In this document: piece by piece, positions 56,447 to 64,000 of the stretch
How positions within the stretch are numbered: position 1 is the stretch's first letter
How the letters are laid out: each line of letters opens with the position of its first letter
Origin: Subdoligranulum variabile
GTDB taxonomy: Bacteria; Bacillota; Clostridia; Oscillospirales; Ruminococcaceae
Direction: 5' to 3'
DNA length: 64,000 nt
NCBI GenBank assembly: GCA_003343905.1
Contig: QAKI01000063.1
Location: 1-64,000, forward strand
Translations under genes and position numbers: made by a program
The notes under the pieces: generated by a model
The model's input: the letters and a program-made list of their open reading frames with translations, nothing else
What the model was told of the DNA's origin: nothing
Databases searched by the model: none

Positions 56447-56884
56447 TCAGGCAATGCGCCGCCAGCGGTAGACCGTGATGTAGGGCGGCATATTGTTGTG
56501 TGGTTCATTGCTTCCAGATGAAGTTGTATTAACACTTGCAGCATGCCAGGTTCCGTTAGAATCAGGAGTAAAATTCCATCCTGTAATTCCAGCGTCTCCG
56601 TATCTCGAGACATCATTGACAGTGTGATAGTGAGAAGCAACTTCGGATTGTGTTAGCGTATGCTTCTCCTCGCCGCCGGTACTCCCTGCGCCATGGCTGT
56701 CGCTCACGCCAAGCAGCATCTGCCCGCTGCCATAAGCCTCCCACGTGCCGAAGCCGTAGTAAGCTGCCACTTTCTCCGGTGTGGACAGGTCAGCCTTTCC
56801 GCCGTCCACCGGGCTCCACTCGACGATACTGCCCACCGGCAGCATGCGCTCGAGCACCTGTGCGATGATGTTATTCGCTTGCAC
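56447..56884 (-). CDS. Phage collar-type tail protein, copy 1
   Basis: 145 aa. N-terminal MLPVGSIVEWSPVDGGKAD (near residue 14) is a typical collar start, followed by GTWEAYGSGQMLLGVSDS, GSTGGEEKHTLTQSEVASHY, and the shared end EPHNNMPPYITVYRWRRIA. It overlaps the BppU-type gene by 14 bases. The middle is AT-rich compared with its flanks. Confidence 0.85.
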   Translation of the reverse strand: MQANNIIAQVLERMLPVGSIVEWSPVDGGKADLSTPEKVAAYYGFGTWEAYGSGQMLLGVSDSHGAGSTGGEEKHTLTQSEVASHYHTVNDVSRYGDAGITGWNFTPDSNGTWHAASVNTTSSGSNEPHNNMPPYITVYRWRRIA

Positions 56885-58100
56885 CGGGTCTCACCTCCAC
56901 TACTCTGATTTGGTATGTCGCCGTCGGGTCTTGCGTCGCCCACAGCACCACGCTGCCCGCCTGCGTGTCCAGCAGAGCGATCTGGCAGTAGGCACCGTAG
57001 TCGCCGCCCTCGTAGGCCATGGTCACCGATGTAGGAGAGGCCGTCGCATCCGCCGCCGTGACCGTGCACTGGCGGGTGTACGTCGTCCCGCCCCAGGTGA
57101 GGGAGCCGGTAGTCCAGCCGGTTGTCGGCACGTCGATGACATAGGCCACCGCTCTGGCGAATCTCTCATCTGCCTGCTCTTTGGTGTAGTAGTCAGAGAG
57201 GTTGATATTCTGGCTCGTATCTACCCATGCGCTGGTGTCGGTGTCCCACACCCAGATGGTGTCTGTGTTTCCCACGATGGCCCATTGACCCGCCTGCCCG
57301 GTAGGATGCGCAGACTGCAGCGCCTGGGGGCTTTCATAGTATCCTACCGCGCCCTGGCTTACCTGCTGGGCCAGGGCAGCATAGTATTTCGCGTTGTCGG
57401 TATCCTCGCCTTCGCGCGTACCTGTCCCGCCCACGGCCCAGCTCTGGGCCAGGCTGGCGCTTGCCTCGGCGTTTTTGGCATTTTCTGGGGCGGCCTGGAT
57501 GGCGGGCAGATTCTCCTCGATAGCCTTGATGGCCTGCTCGTTGTCGGCGACGATCTGTGCTGCCGCTTCGACTTCCACTACCAGCTGTTGGATGGTCTTG
57601 TACTCGTCCGTGCTGGCGATGGCGTCCTCCGGCACGGGATTCGTGGCGATATGCAGCGGAAGCCGGGACGTCCCGGCCACATTGCCGCCGACTACAAGCT
57701 CCAGGATCGGGCAGTAGTCGCCAGCAACGACCGTCATCTGATAGGTCACCGCGATGTAGGCGGTCTGTCTATCCTCGCTGATACCCAGGGCCGGGTCATA
57801 CACGTATGTGCCGTCACCCTTGGCCATGCGGATGTTGATGGCGGCGCCTTCGGGAAGGGTGTACGGCTGGTCGTCCAGATACAGCGCCACCGCGATGATC
57901 GGCAGCGTGTCATCGTACTGCACCAGGGGCACAGGTTCCGCGATGCCGCGTGCCCCCCAGTAGGCCGTAGAGTGCAGTATGATGCTGCTGGCCGGTGGCG
58001 TGTAGACCGACGCCGGTGTCGTGATCGTATCCGGCAGTTTAATCGCCTCCCTTCTCGGCAGGCGCAGCCTTTTCCTGCTGTTTTTCATGTTCCTGGGCAT
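56871..58100 (-). CDS. BppU-type phage baseplate protein
   Basis: About 409 aa in the long form. The N-terminal 150 residues resemble the BppU baseplate domain (VALYLDDQPYTLPEGAAINIRMAKGDG), followed by a helical stretch with VEVEAAAQIVADNEQAI and a C-terminal beta-rich part (DYYTKEQADERFARAV, then a collar-like end). The ATG at 58100 would overlap the preceding gene by 62 bases. A GGGAGG inside the end of that gene points instead at CTG 58037, eight bases on. The true start is open. Confidence 0.82.
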   Translation of the reverse strand: MPRNMKNSRKRLRLPRREAIKLPDTITTPASVYTPPASSIILHSTAYWGARGIAEPVPLVQYDDTLPIIAVALYLDDQPYTLPEGAAINIRMAKGDGTYVYDPALGISEDRQTAYIAVTYQMTVVAGDYCPILELVVGGNVAGTSRLPLHIATNPVPEDAIASTDEYKTIQQLVVEVEAAAQIVADNEQAIKAIEENLPAIQAAPENAKNAEASASLAQSWAVGGTGTREGEDTDNAKYYAALAQQVSQGAVGYYESPQALQSAHPTGQAGQWAIVGNTDTIWVWDTDTSAWVDTSQNINLSDYYTKEQADERFARAVAYVIDVPTTGWTTGSLTWGGTTYTRQCTVTAADATASPTSVTMAYEGGDYGAYCQIALLDTQAGSVVLWATQDPTATYQIRVVEVRPGASE

Positions 58101-58239
58101 CTGCCTGCCGGGCGACGTCCCGCATGATATGCTCGCAGTTTTGCAGCAGCACGCAGGCCAGCGCCGGGTGCAGCGCGTACTTCTGGACCAGTGCGAGCAC
58201 GTCTCGCTGGTACCCTTCGATTGCCTCGTTGATCGTCAT
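58039..58239 (-). CDS. Small phage protein of unknown function
   Basis: 66 aa, MTINEAIEGYQRDVLALVQK, helical, with a charged tail (EHEKQQEKAAPAEKGGD). Small proteins of this length often lie between the tail endopeptidase and BppU genes. ATG at 58239 is chosen with AAAGGATGG upstream; the ATG at 58251 sits on top of that site. Its end contains the GGGAGG that may start the BppU-type gene. Confidence 0.7.
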   Translation of the reverse strand: MTINEAIEGYQRDVLALVQKYALHPALACVLLQNCEHIMRDVARQADAQEHEKQQEKAAPAEKGGD

Positions 58240-58258
58240 GGTACATACCATCCTTTCG

Positions 58259-60049
58259 TTAGATTTCTCGGCCGTTCACCGCCAGGGATGCACACTCGAT
58301 GCGGCCGGGGATCTCAAATTTTGCCGCCACACAGTGGATCAGTCTTTCACCGTGGTCGTAGTACATCCCGCCAAAGTTGTCATCATAGCTTTGTTTGTTC
58401 GCGTTGAGGCTCGGGTACCCGCTGGAGAACCACCCCCAGAAGGTGTATTTACTGTTAGAGCCCAGGTAAGTTTTGGCGTACTCGCTGTACAGCACGCCGG
58501 TCAAATAATTGTCGCTGTACCATCTGATTCCGTTAAAATTGATCTCTACGCGGGTGGAGTTAGACACGCCGGTAATGAGCACGCCGGCGTCCAGGTTCCA
58601 GGTAGTGTTGCCGCTGGATGCGGTGATCGTGCCGGTCTTGATCAGGCTTGCACTGAGCTGGCCCGTGACGATGTTGCTGGCGTTGAGGTTGATCACGTCG
58701 ACCAGGGACGCATTGAGGGTCCCTGTGTTGATGTTGCTGGCGTTGAGGTTGATCACGGTGGCGAGCGCGGCATTTAATGTGCCCGTGGTGATAAAATCCG
58801 CCACGATGGACCCGTCCTGCGTGATGGCTGTGGTGTAGGGGCCGTTGTAGCCGGTACCGCTATGCCCAAACCCTGCGTTGTTCCAGCGCCATACATTTTT
58901 GGCCGTGCTTATATCCGGGGTGTCCAGGCTGCACAGCTCTATCCAATTGCTGTCTGCATCCTTGACGGCGACCATATAGCCACGCCCATTGGTGATCCAG
59001 TTTGTGGCGTTGTTGATGGCTGCCTGCTGCTGTTGACGGAACGGGCTGTTGGGGCTTTCCACTTGGTGGGTGATCTGCTGCAGCTGGTTCTGGATCTTCG
59101 CCGGGCTGCTGCTGAAAATCACCTTGTTTTTTTCGGGGTAGTAGGGATAATTCCACCGCTCCACGATCTGGTAGTTGATGGCAAAATCCTTGGCGTCGTC
59201 GATCAGCGTAGCCACGCGGAAGATCGTAAAATCCTGTATCCCGTACATTTCGGGATTGGTCGCCGCCAGGTCTACGACGTCGCAATCGTAGGACCGGGAG
59301 GGCTTTGCCATCTCGGCCAGGTTCTTTTTGGCGTCCTCCAGCAGGTTTTCGGCGACGGTGTAGCGATCGTCCCGCCACACCGCACAGACCACCTTTTCGC
59401 TGTAGGTGTGGTCGTCCACATAAGGCAGCCCGCCGTTGATGCTGGCGAAAGATAGCCCGTCCGCGCCGTAGGCGTACAGACGGGTCGCAAAGCTGGTGGA
59501 CTTTCCCTTGTAGTTGATCTCTTTGAGGTTAAGGTCCCGGGTGGCAAAGGCCCCCATCGGCTGCGCCTCGTCCGGCACGATGACCGTGATGGTCTGCGCC
59601 ACGTTGTCAAAGCGGAAATACACGCCGTAGGTGTCACGGCACTGTTCCACGACTTCCAGTGGAGTGTAGTCGCCCTCGATGGTGCGCCGGATGCTGATGC
59701 CCGTGCTGTCGATCAGCGTCCACCCGGCGGGGATGGTGCCGTTGATCGTAGCCTGCAGCGTCGCGCTGCCGTTGGAGTAGCCGATCAGCATGGTGGCCTT
59801 CCAGGCGTCCAGGTCGAGCTGCGCCACTACTTTGGCGGTCTCGCTGCCGGCGTCGATCTGCTTGATCAGATACCACTGCTGGTTGCGGTCCCGGATGGAG
59901 GCTTCCTCGATGAGCTGGGGGTAGAGTTCGTCCCAGATCGAGATGTTAAAGACCACCTCGTCGTAGCCGCTGGCTATCTCGCGCACGTAGTAGTCGTCGC
60001 ACTGGATGATGTGCTGTTGGCCGTCTGCATATAAGCTGAGCGTCTGTAT
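58259..60049 (-). CDS. Phage tail endopeptidase-like protein (Tal)
   Basis: About 596 aa. The first 370 residues match the prophage tail protein family: LYADGQQHIIQCDDYYVREIASGYDEVVF in two parts, then DRNQQWYLIKQIDAGSETAKV and LVEVVEQCRDTYGVYFRFDN-like parts. The last third has near-identical 20-residue segments (TGTLNASLVDVINLNASNI) and a receptor-type end. The first standard start in frame is GTG at 59986, which would lose the conserved N-terminus. Extension reaches ATA at 60049, just behind GGAGGTGG. Confidence 0.85.
   Translation of the reverse strand: MQTLSLYADGQQHIIQCDDYYVREIASGYDEVVFNISIWDELYPQLIEEASIRDRNQQWYLIKQIDAGSETAKVVAQLDLDAWKATMLIGYSNGSATLQATINGTIPAGWTLIDSTGISIRRTIEGDYTPLEVVEQCRDTYGVYFRFDNVAQTITVIVPDEAQPMGAFATRDLNLKEINYKGKSTSFATRLYAYGADGLSFASINGGLPYVDDHTYSEKVVCAVWRDDRYTVAENLLEDAKKNLAEMAKPSRSYDCDVVDLAATNPEMYGIQDFTIFRVATLIDDAKDFAINYQIVERWNYPYYPEKNKVIFSSSPAKIQNQLQQITHQVESPNSPFRQQQQAAINNATNWITNGRGYMVAVKDADSNWIELCSLDTPDISTAKNVWRWNNAGFGHSGTGYNGPYTTAITQDGSIVADFITTGTLNAALATVINLNASNINTGTLNASLVDVINLNASNIVTGQLSASLIKTGTITASSGNTTWNLDAGVLITGVSNSTRVEINFNGIRWYSDNYLTGVLYSEYAKTYLGSNSKYTFWGWFSSGYPSLNANKQSYDDNFGGMYYDHGERLIHCVAAKFEIPGRIECASLAVNGREI
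58660..58780 (-). repeat. Two 60-base coding repeats in the tail gene
   Basis: The words GATGTTGCTGGCGTTGAGG and TTGATCACG recur 60 bases apart. They encode the repeated VINLNASNI segments. Confidence 0.75.
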
Positions 60050-60057
60050 CCACCTCC

Positions 60058-60744
60058 TCAGATGTAACAGGGGTAGAACTGGACCGTGACCGGGTCCAGC
60101 GCGGTAAGGCTATTGTGGCCCGGCACGACGTATGGGAAGCGGACGAAGGTCACGTTGCCGGTCGCCGGGGCGCCGTTGCGCAGCAGGCGGCCGTTGATCC
60201 CGTCCACGGTGAGCTTTTCCCCTGCCGTGACGTTCTGGAAGGTCGCGCCCGCCAGCTGGTAGGTGCTGGCCGCGGCCGAGACCGTAGTCTCCACAAGACA
60301 GTCAGAGCGGGCCAGCGTTCCGGGGTTCTCGAAGCTCTCGCCGGCCACCGTGATGAGCGGGTCGTGCTGGATCCCCTCGAAGCTGTACTGCACATGCATG
60401 AGCACCTGCACGCCGTCGACGCCCTCGCGGGTCGCGTCCCCGATGGAGGTCAGCGTAGAGGTGTACCAGAAACCTGTGGGCATGTACAGCTCCACCTTCC
60501 CCCACATCCAGCTTTCCACCTGGGAGCGCAGCAGGGCGCATGCGCGCTCTGTGCGGCCCTGATAGGTCAGCGTGAAGGTGATGGGCTTGCGGCCAAAGAC
60601 GCCCGCCAGCAGCGTGTAGTGGGTGCGGTTGCGGCCCTGAAAGATCGTGTTGGTCACCGCAGTGCCGCCGATGGTGTAATCCTGCTGTAATTTGGCCCCG
60701 TAGGCCTCGGGGTCATGGCCTCCGATTCGGAAATAGTTCTGCAT
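60058..60744 (-). CDS. Phage distal tail protein (Dit-like)
   Basis: 228 aa, starting MQNYFRIGGHDPEAYGAKLQ, with GRKPITFTLTYQGRTERACALL in the middle and a C-terminal beta domain. It fits the hub protein that joins the tail tube to the endopeptidase-type protein next to it. It begins right after the tape measure gene and ends two bases before the Shine-Dalgarno site of the next gene. Confidence 0.82.
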   Translation of the reverse strand: MQNYFRIGGHDPEAYGAKLQQDYTIGGTAVTNTIFQGRNRTHYTLLAGVFGRKPITFTLTYQGRTERACALLRSQVESWMWGKVELYMPTGFWYTSTLTSIGDATREGVDGVQVLMHVQYSFEGIQHDPLITVAGESFENPGTLARSDCLVETTVSAAASTYQLAGATFQNVTAGEKLTVDGINGRLLRNGAPATGNVTFVRFPYVVPGHNSLTALDPVTVQFYPCYI

Positions 60745-62703
60745 TTACCGTTCCTCCCACGAAAGCTGTTCGCCCATATACCAGGCAGAGGCCCGCGCGA
60801 TCTCGCGGCCGTCCAGGTAGAGGGGGACCTCGATCCGGGTCGAAACATTTTCGCCTGTGCCGCCAACGCGCGGGGCGTTCAGTGCATCCAGATTCCGTCT
60901 CATGCCCAGGATACCACCGGCAGCGGTATAGACTGCGTTTTCTTCTTTTGTCAGCACGCGCTCGCCGTAGTCCAGATAGGCCGGGAAGTAGTCCTTCGGG
61001 ATGAACGGCAGGCCCTTTTTCAGCCGCGGGATCAGAGGGATATTGACGCTGGCGCCGCCGATGGCCGGTATCCAGTCGGGTATCTTGATGTTGTTGATAC
61101 CCTTGATGAAGCCATTCACGATGTCGATGACTGCATTGATGGGGGCTTTCACGAGACCGGCCAGGCCTACCAGCGCAGACAGGGCGATCTGTACCAGCCC
61201 GTTGAAGGCCTGCTCCCAGTTGCCTGTGAACACGCCGGTCAGGAAGGTGATGATCCCCTCCAGGACGCCCTGCACCGTATTGACCGCGTTGATGACCGTG
61301 TCGCTGATCACACTAAAGATCGCCTGGAATACGCCGGCCAGCGCGCCGAGGGCTACCTGCAACGGCATGATGGCCACGTCGATCAGGTAGCCCAGCACCT
61401 CGATCAGCGGGTTGAGCGCCTGCGTAATGAGGTCGAGGATGGGCTGCAGCAGGTCGAGGGACAGGTCCAGGATGGGCGACAGCGCCTCCAGCAGCGTGGA
61501 CAGGATCGGCATCAGTGCTTCCAGCAGCGACACCAAAACCGGCACCACGGCGTTGACGATCTCGGCCAGGGGCGGGAGCAGCGCCTCGATGATCTCCAAA
61601 AACGCGGGGAGTACCGCTTCTACCAGCTGGATCAACGGCGGCAGCAGCTGCGTGAACAGGTCCACCGCCACAGGCAGCACGTCGTTGACGACCTGGGCAA
61701 ACAAAGGCATAAGCTCGCCGAGCATGTCCACCAGCGGCGGAAGGGATTCCGTCACGATTTGGGCCAGCACGTCAAACAGGCCGGACAGTGTGTCCTTTAG
61801 GGTATCGTCCTCAAACAGGCCATTTACCGCGTCCATCGCAGCGGTCAGCGCGGGCGTGATGCCCTCGACAACCTCCCCCGCGAACTGGGCGAAATTGTCC
61901 TGCATGGTGGAGAACTGGCCGGACAGCGTCTGCGACTGCTTTTCCATCGACTGGAAATACTTGCCGCCCTCGCTGGTGCTCCGCTGCATGGAGGCGGTGA
62001 TCTCATCCACGGTGAGCGTGCCGTCGCTGATCCGCTTGTAGAGGCTCTCCATGCTCTCGCCGGTGGTCTCGCTGATCTCGGTCAGCGGGTTGAAGCCCGC
62101 CTCGATCATCTGCTTGATGTCCTCCAGCTGGACTTTCCCGGCGCTGGACATCTGGCCGTAGGCCATGGCGATGCGGCTCATCTTGTCCGCGCTGCCCTGC
62201 GAGATGTCTCCCAGCATCTGCATGCGGCTCATGGCTTCATCCGCCGTCAGGCCGTAGTTCATCAACAGCTGTGTGGTGTCGGCCAGGTCCGTTATGGCAA
62301 ACGGTGTTTTCGCGGCGGTATCTTTCAGCTGCTCGGTGATGCGTGCGGCTTCTTCAGCATCGCCGGTCATTACCTCAAAGCTGGTCTGGTAGGTCTCCAT
62401 CTGGGCGTTGAAATCGGTGCCCATTTTGGCGAGGGAGACGACGCCCGCCCCGGCAGCCGTAGTGACGCCCACGAACGCGGTGCCGAGAGCCTTTGCGATG
62501 CCGCCGGCCGCCGACTTCCACGAGGAAGACGCTTTCTGGCTGGACTTGTCGAAGCCGTCCCCGATACTGTCGTTGACCTGCTTCGACTTCTTTTCGACGC
62601 CGGACATCGAATCCTTGATCTCTTTCTCAGCCTTGTTAGCGTCAGAGGAGACACCGCTGGTATCCACGGTCGCCTTATATCGGACTTCGCCTACATCTGC
62701 CAT
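60745..62703 (-). CDS. Phage tail tape measure protein
   Basis: 652 aa, fairly short. N-terminal coiled coil (1-75), then the conserved TMP domain (AAGAGVVSLAKMGTDFNAQME, TPFAITDLADTTQLLMNYG, FNPLTEISETTGESMESLY). Residues about 312-432 are eleven successive 11-residue repeats with proline at position three (LLPPLIQLVEA, VLPAFLEIIEA, LLPPLAEIVNA and so on). A hydrophobic part and a soluble end follow. At about 1.5 angstrom per residue, a tail of around 100 nm is expected; this is a rule of thumb. Confidence 0.93.
   Translation of the reverse strand: MADVGEVRYKATVDTSGVSSDANKAEKEIKDSMSGVEKKSKQVNDSIGDGFDKSSQKASSSWKSAAGGIAKALGTAFVGVTTAAGAGVVSLAKMGTDFNAQMETYQTSFEVMTGDAEEAARITEQLKDTAAKTPFAITDLADTTQLLMNYGLTADEAMSRMQMLGDISQGSADKMSRIAMAYGQMSSAGKVQLEDIKQMIEAGFNPLTEISETTGESMESLYKRISDGTLTVDEITASMQRSTSEGGKYFQSMEKQSQTLSGQFSTMQDNFAQFAGEVVEGITPALTAAMDAVNGLFEDDTLKDTLSGLFDVLAQIVTESLPPLVDMLGELMPLFAQVVNDVLPVAVDLFTQLLPPLIQLVEAVLPAFLEIIEALLPPLAEIVNAVVPVLVSLLEALMPILSTLLEALSPILDLSLDLLQPILDLITQALNPLIEVLGYLIDVAIMPLQVALGALAGVFQAIFSVISDTVINAVNTVQGVLEGIITFLTGVFTGNWEQAFNGLVQIALSALVGLAGLVKAPINAVIDIVNGFIKGINNIKIPDWIPAIGGASVNIPLIPRLKKGLPFIPKDYFPAYLDYGERVLTKEENAVYTAAGGILGMRRNLDALNAPRVGGTGENVSTRIEVPLYLDGREIARASAWYMGEQLSWEER
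61375..61770 (-). repeat. 33-base coding repeats in the tape measure gene
   Basis: About eleven degenerate 33-base units encode the 11-residue repeats. They are visible on the plus strand as recurring CAGCGCCTCCAGCAG-like words. Confidence 0.7.
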
Positions 62704-62707
62704 ACAG

Positions 62708-63262
62708 TCACCTCGCCATCTGCTTCATCGTTTCAAAGAGTTGCTCCAGCCCTGCCTGAAGCCCGGATGGGCTGCCTTTCAGCGCGTACTTTGCCTTGAG
62801 CCGGGACAGAGCCGCGATCTCTTTGGCGTTGTACTTGTTGGGGCGCGGGATCTCGCGCGTACGGATGTCGATGACCCGCGCCAGCTCAGTGTCGGCGGGC
62901 AGTCCGTCCAGCAGGGCGAGGAAGGTCTCCCAGTGCAGGAAGCCGCACCGCATCAGGTCGAGCCCGTAGGCCTGGCGAAAGGACGCATAGATCAGGTCGG
63001 CGTCCTGCCAAAAATCCATGCACTTTTGCCCGCCCGGGTCTCCCTTGGGCAAGCTGTCGAAGATCGCATCAAGCAGTGCATGGTCATGGGGGTGCCGCCC
63101 GCGGACCAGCAGGCGGAGCGCCCCCGCCACACGGTCCTCCGGGAAAATATCCTCCCGGCGCAGCACCTCCATGGCCCGCAGCACGCGCCGGAAATCCAGG
63201 TCCAGGCGGTATCTCCGCCCGTTCCACTCGATCTTATCCTGCGGCCTGCCGGTCAGTTTCAA
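62708..63262 (-). CDS. Phage tail assembly protein, Gp15 family
   Basis: 184 aa. WNGRRYRLDLDFRRVLRAMEVLR near the start (in two parts), FWQDADLIYASFRQAYGLDL and FLHWETFLALLDGLP are marks of the Gp15 family that lies before tape measure genes. The start is TTG at 63262, forming a TTGA overlap with the preceding stop. A longer frame to 63409 would run through that gene and has no support. Confidence 0.85.
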   Translation of the reverse strand: MKLTGRPQDKIEWNGRRYRLDLDFRRVLRAMEVLRREDIFPEDRVAGALRLLVRGRHPHDHALLDAIFDSLPKGDPGGQKCMDFWQDADLIYASFRQAYGLDLMRCGFLHWETFLALLDGLPADTELARVIDIRTREIPRPNKYNAKEIAALSRLKAKYALKGSPSGLQAGLEQLFETMKQMAR

Positions 63263-63645
63263 CGGCGGCCCAGCCGGGAGGCCGTGCGGGCCTTCTCCTG
63301 GCTGGCCTTTTTGAGCCTGGGATAGATCTCCCCGTCGATGTAGGGATACAGGTCGGTCAGCATTTCGGTGTACCGTCCGTCGTAGAACTCTACCATTTTC
63401 TGCGCCCATTCCTGGCCGAACAGGAAGATCAGCAGCGTCATGAATGCGTTGCCGAAGTTGATGCGGGATTCGTCGCTGTCCTTCTTTTTCAGCTGGTCCT
63501 GGGCCAGTTTCAGCTGCTCATAGTGCTTCCAGTAACTGGCGATCGCGGTGTCGATGTCGATCTCTACCGGCACGTTCAGCACCCTGTCGCCGTCTTCCAG
63601 CCGCAGGGTGTCCTTCAGCCGGGTGCGTCGCTTGATCGTATACAT
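63259..63645 (-). CDS. Phage tail assembly chaperone-like protein
   Basis: 128 aa, helical (IDTAIASYWKHYEQLKLAQD, NAFMTLLIFLFGQEWAQKMVEFY), in the place of the Gp14-type chaperone between tail tube and Gp15-type genes. AAGGAGGG precedes the ATG. In many phages a frameshift joins these two products; here the next gene starts in a four-base overlap instead. Confidence 0.8.
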   Translation of the reverse strand: MYTIKRRTRLKDTLRLEDGDRVLNVPVEIDIDTAIASYWKHYEQLKLAQDQLKKKDSDESRINFGNAFMTLLIFLFGQEWAQKMVEFYDGRYTEMLTDLYPYIDGEIYPRLKKASQEKARTASRLGRR

Positions 63646-63668
63646 CCGTATTCCCTCCTTACAAAAAT

Positions 63669-63692
63669 TGCCCCCTTATGCAAGGGGGCGCG
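63669..63692 (-). terminator. Terminator after the tail protein
   Basis: GCCCCCTT (63670-63677) pairs with AAGGGGGC (63682-63689); on the minus strand TTTTTG follows. A partial stop here fits the need for far more tail tube protein than chaperone. Confidence 0.75.
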
Positions 63693-63695
63693 GTA

Positions 63696-63995
63696 TCAGG
63701 ATTTGACGTTGACCGTCGTGTTGCCGGTAGCGATTACCACGCTGGTGGCGGTGTTGACCATGGCCACGGTGATGGAGTTGCCGGTGGGGATGGTGTACTC
63801 GCCGCCGACGGCCAGGTCATTCCAGCCCGTCAGGACTTCCCCGACGGTCGCCTCGGGGGCGGTGGGTCCGTAGCTGTAGACGAACTTGGAACCCGCCACC
63901 GGCTGGGCGGGGTTCGTGGTGATGACGGTCGTGCCGGCATCGGAACCCTCGGTGCTGGTCACCGTGAAGGACGAATTGGGCGTGATGGTCTCCAT
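63696..63995 (-). CDS. Phage tail tube or Ig-like tail protein, possibly partial
   Basis: 99 aa are visible, a beta-rich, Thr/Val-rich chain (ATVGEVLTGWNDLAVGGEYT, NSITVAMVNTATSVVIATGN). It ends before a terminator and the chaperone gene, the usual place of the major tail protein. The ATG at 63995 is five bases from the window edge and the frame stays open, so the gene may begin further right. Ig-like domains are often fused to the C-terminus of major tail proteins. Confidence 0.6.
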   Translation of the reverse strand: METITPNSSFTVTSTEGSDAGTTVITTNPAQPVAGSKFVYSYGPTAPEATVGEVLTGWNDLAVGGEYTIPTGNSITVAMVNTATSVVIATGNTTVNVKS

Positions 63996-64000
63996 GGTGG

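Larger units (their letters stand above)
53406..64000 (-). mobile_element. Siphovirus-type prophage, tail and lysis half
   Basis: From 53.4 kb to the right edge every gene is on the minus strand and of phage type, in the normal order tail tube, chaperones, tape measure, distal tail, tail endopeptidase, baseplate, collar proteins, endolysin and holins. The lysis end faces tRNA-Trp. No integrase, capsid or terminase gene is inside the window, and no attachment-site repeat can be proven without the other end. The boundary between 53298 and 53410 is an estimate. Confidence 0.9.

Noticed and set aside
60715..61800. Plus-strand frame opposite the tape measure gene, Gln/Asp/Arg-rich
   Set aside because: Antisense of hendecad repeats; no start signal.

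Overview
The window looks like chromosomal DNA of a GC-rich, anaerobic, gut-type member of the Bacillota, family Oscillospiraceae/Ruminococcaceae (Faecalibacterium, Gemmiger and Subdoligranulum are the relatives I would test first). This is inferred from strong Shine-Dalgarno sites, FMN and SAM-I riboswitches, thyX in place of thyA, the str operon order, a MurP/MurQ/MurR system, and the type of siphophage genes present. It was not established by a search. Base 1 lies in a run of 17 G, so the left edge is probably a contig end.

Left part (1-13 kb). A histidine kinase and a VanZ-RDD membrane protein are followed by a small operon with its own operator (AbrB-like regulator, ATC-hydrolase-like protein, DUF998 membrane protein). 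A broken Crp/Fnr-type regulator comes next. On the minus strand is a complete peptide-sensing type operon (response regulator, histidine kinase, ABC ATPase, FtsX-type permease) whose permease gene is clearly more AT-rich than its partners. Then come a small membrane protein, an ArsC/Spx-like protein, oligoendopeptidase F and a secreted alanine-rich protein built from 18-residue repeats.

Centre (13-37 kb). The str operon (rpsL, rpsG, fusA, tuf) and guaA are core genes. They are followed by accessory regulators, each beside its target: TetR with an MFS exporter, MerR with a YitT-type protein, and XRE with a DUF2178-like protein. Next are ogt, a DinB-like protein, a lipoprotein, and the N-acetylmuramate uptake set murP-murQ divergent from murR. 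An MscS channel precedes two riboswitch genes only about 1 kb apart: FMN with the riboflavin transporter ribU, and SAM-I with metK.

Right-centre (37-53 kb). A dense plus-strand run carries recD2, comF, an mreB-like gene, pcrA/uvrD, thyX and tmk, then an acetyltransferase-like gene, mltG and a U32 peptidase. A nuclease-XPD helicase fusion and a family-4 uracil-DNA glycosylase lie on the opposite strand. A PlsY-like protein and three tRNAs (Asp, Thr, Trp) close the host part.

Right end (53.4-64 kb). This is the tail and lysis half of a siphovirus-type prophage on the minus strand, beside tRNA-Trp: tail protein, two tail assembly chaperones, tape measure, distal tail protein, tail endopeptidase-like protein, BppU-type baseplate protein, three tandem collar-type proteins, a 24-codon ORF, a two-domain endolysin and two holin-like proteins. 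It runs off the window before any capsid, packaging or integrase gene.

No wholly new defence or metabolic system is evident. The most unusual items are the 18-residue-repeat secreted protein, two minus-strand genes that seem to need AUA start codons behind good Shine-Dalgarno sites, the GYS-rich linker in PcrA, the MerR-YitT promoter with a 19-bp spacer, and the tail-tip region with three collar paralogues, a G10 tract and tiny ORFs.
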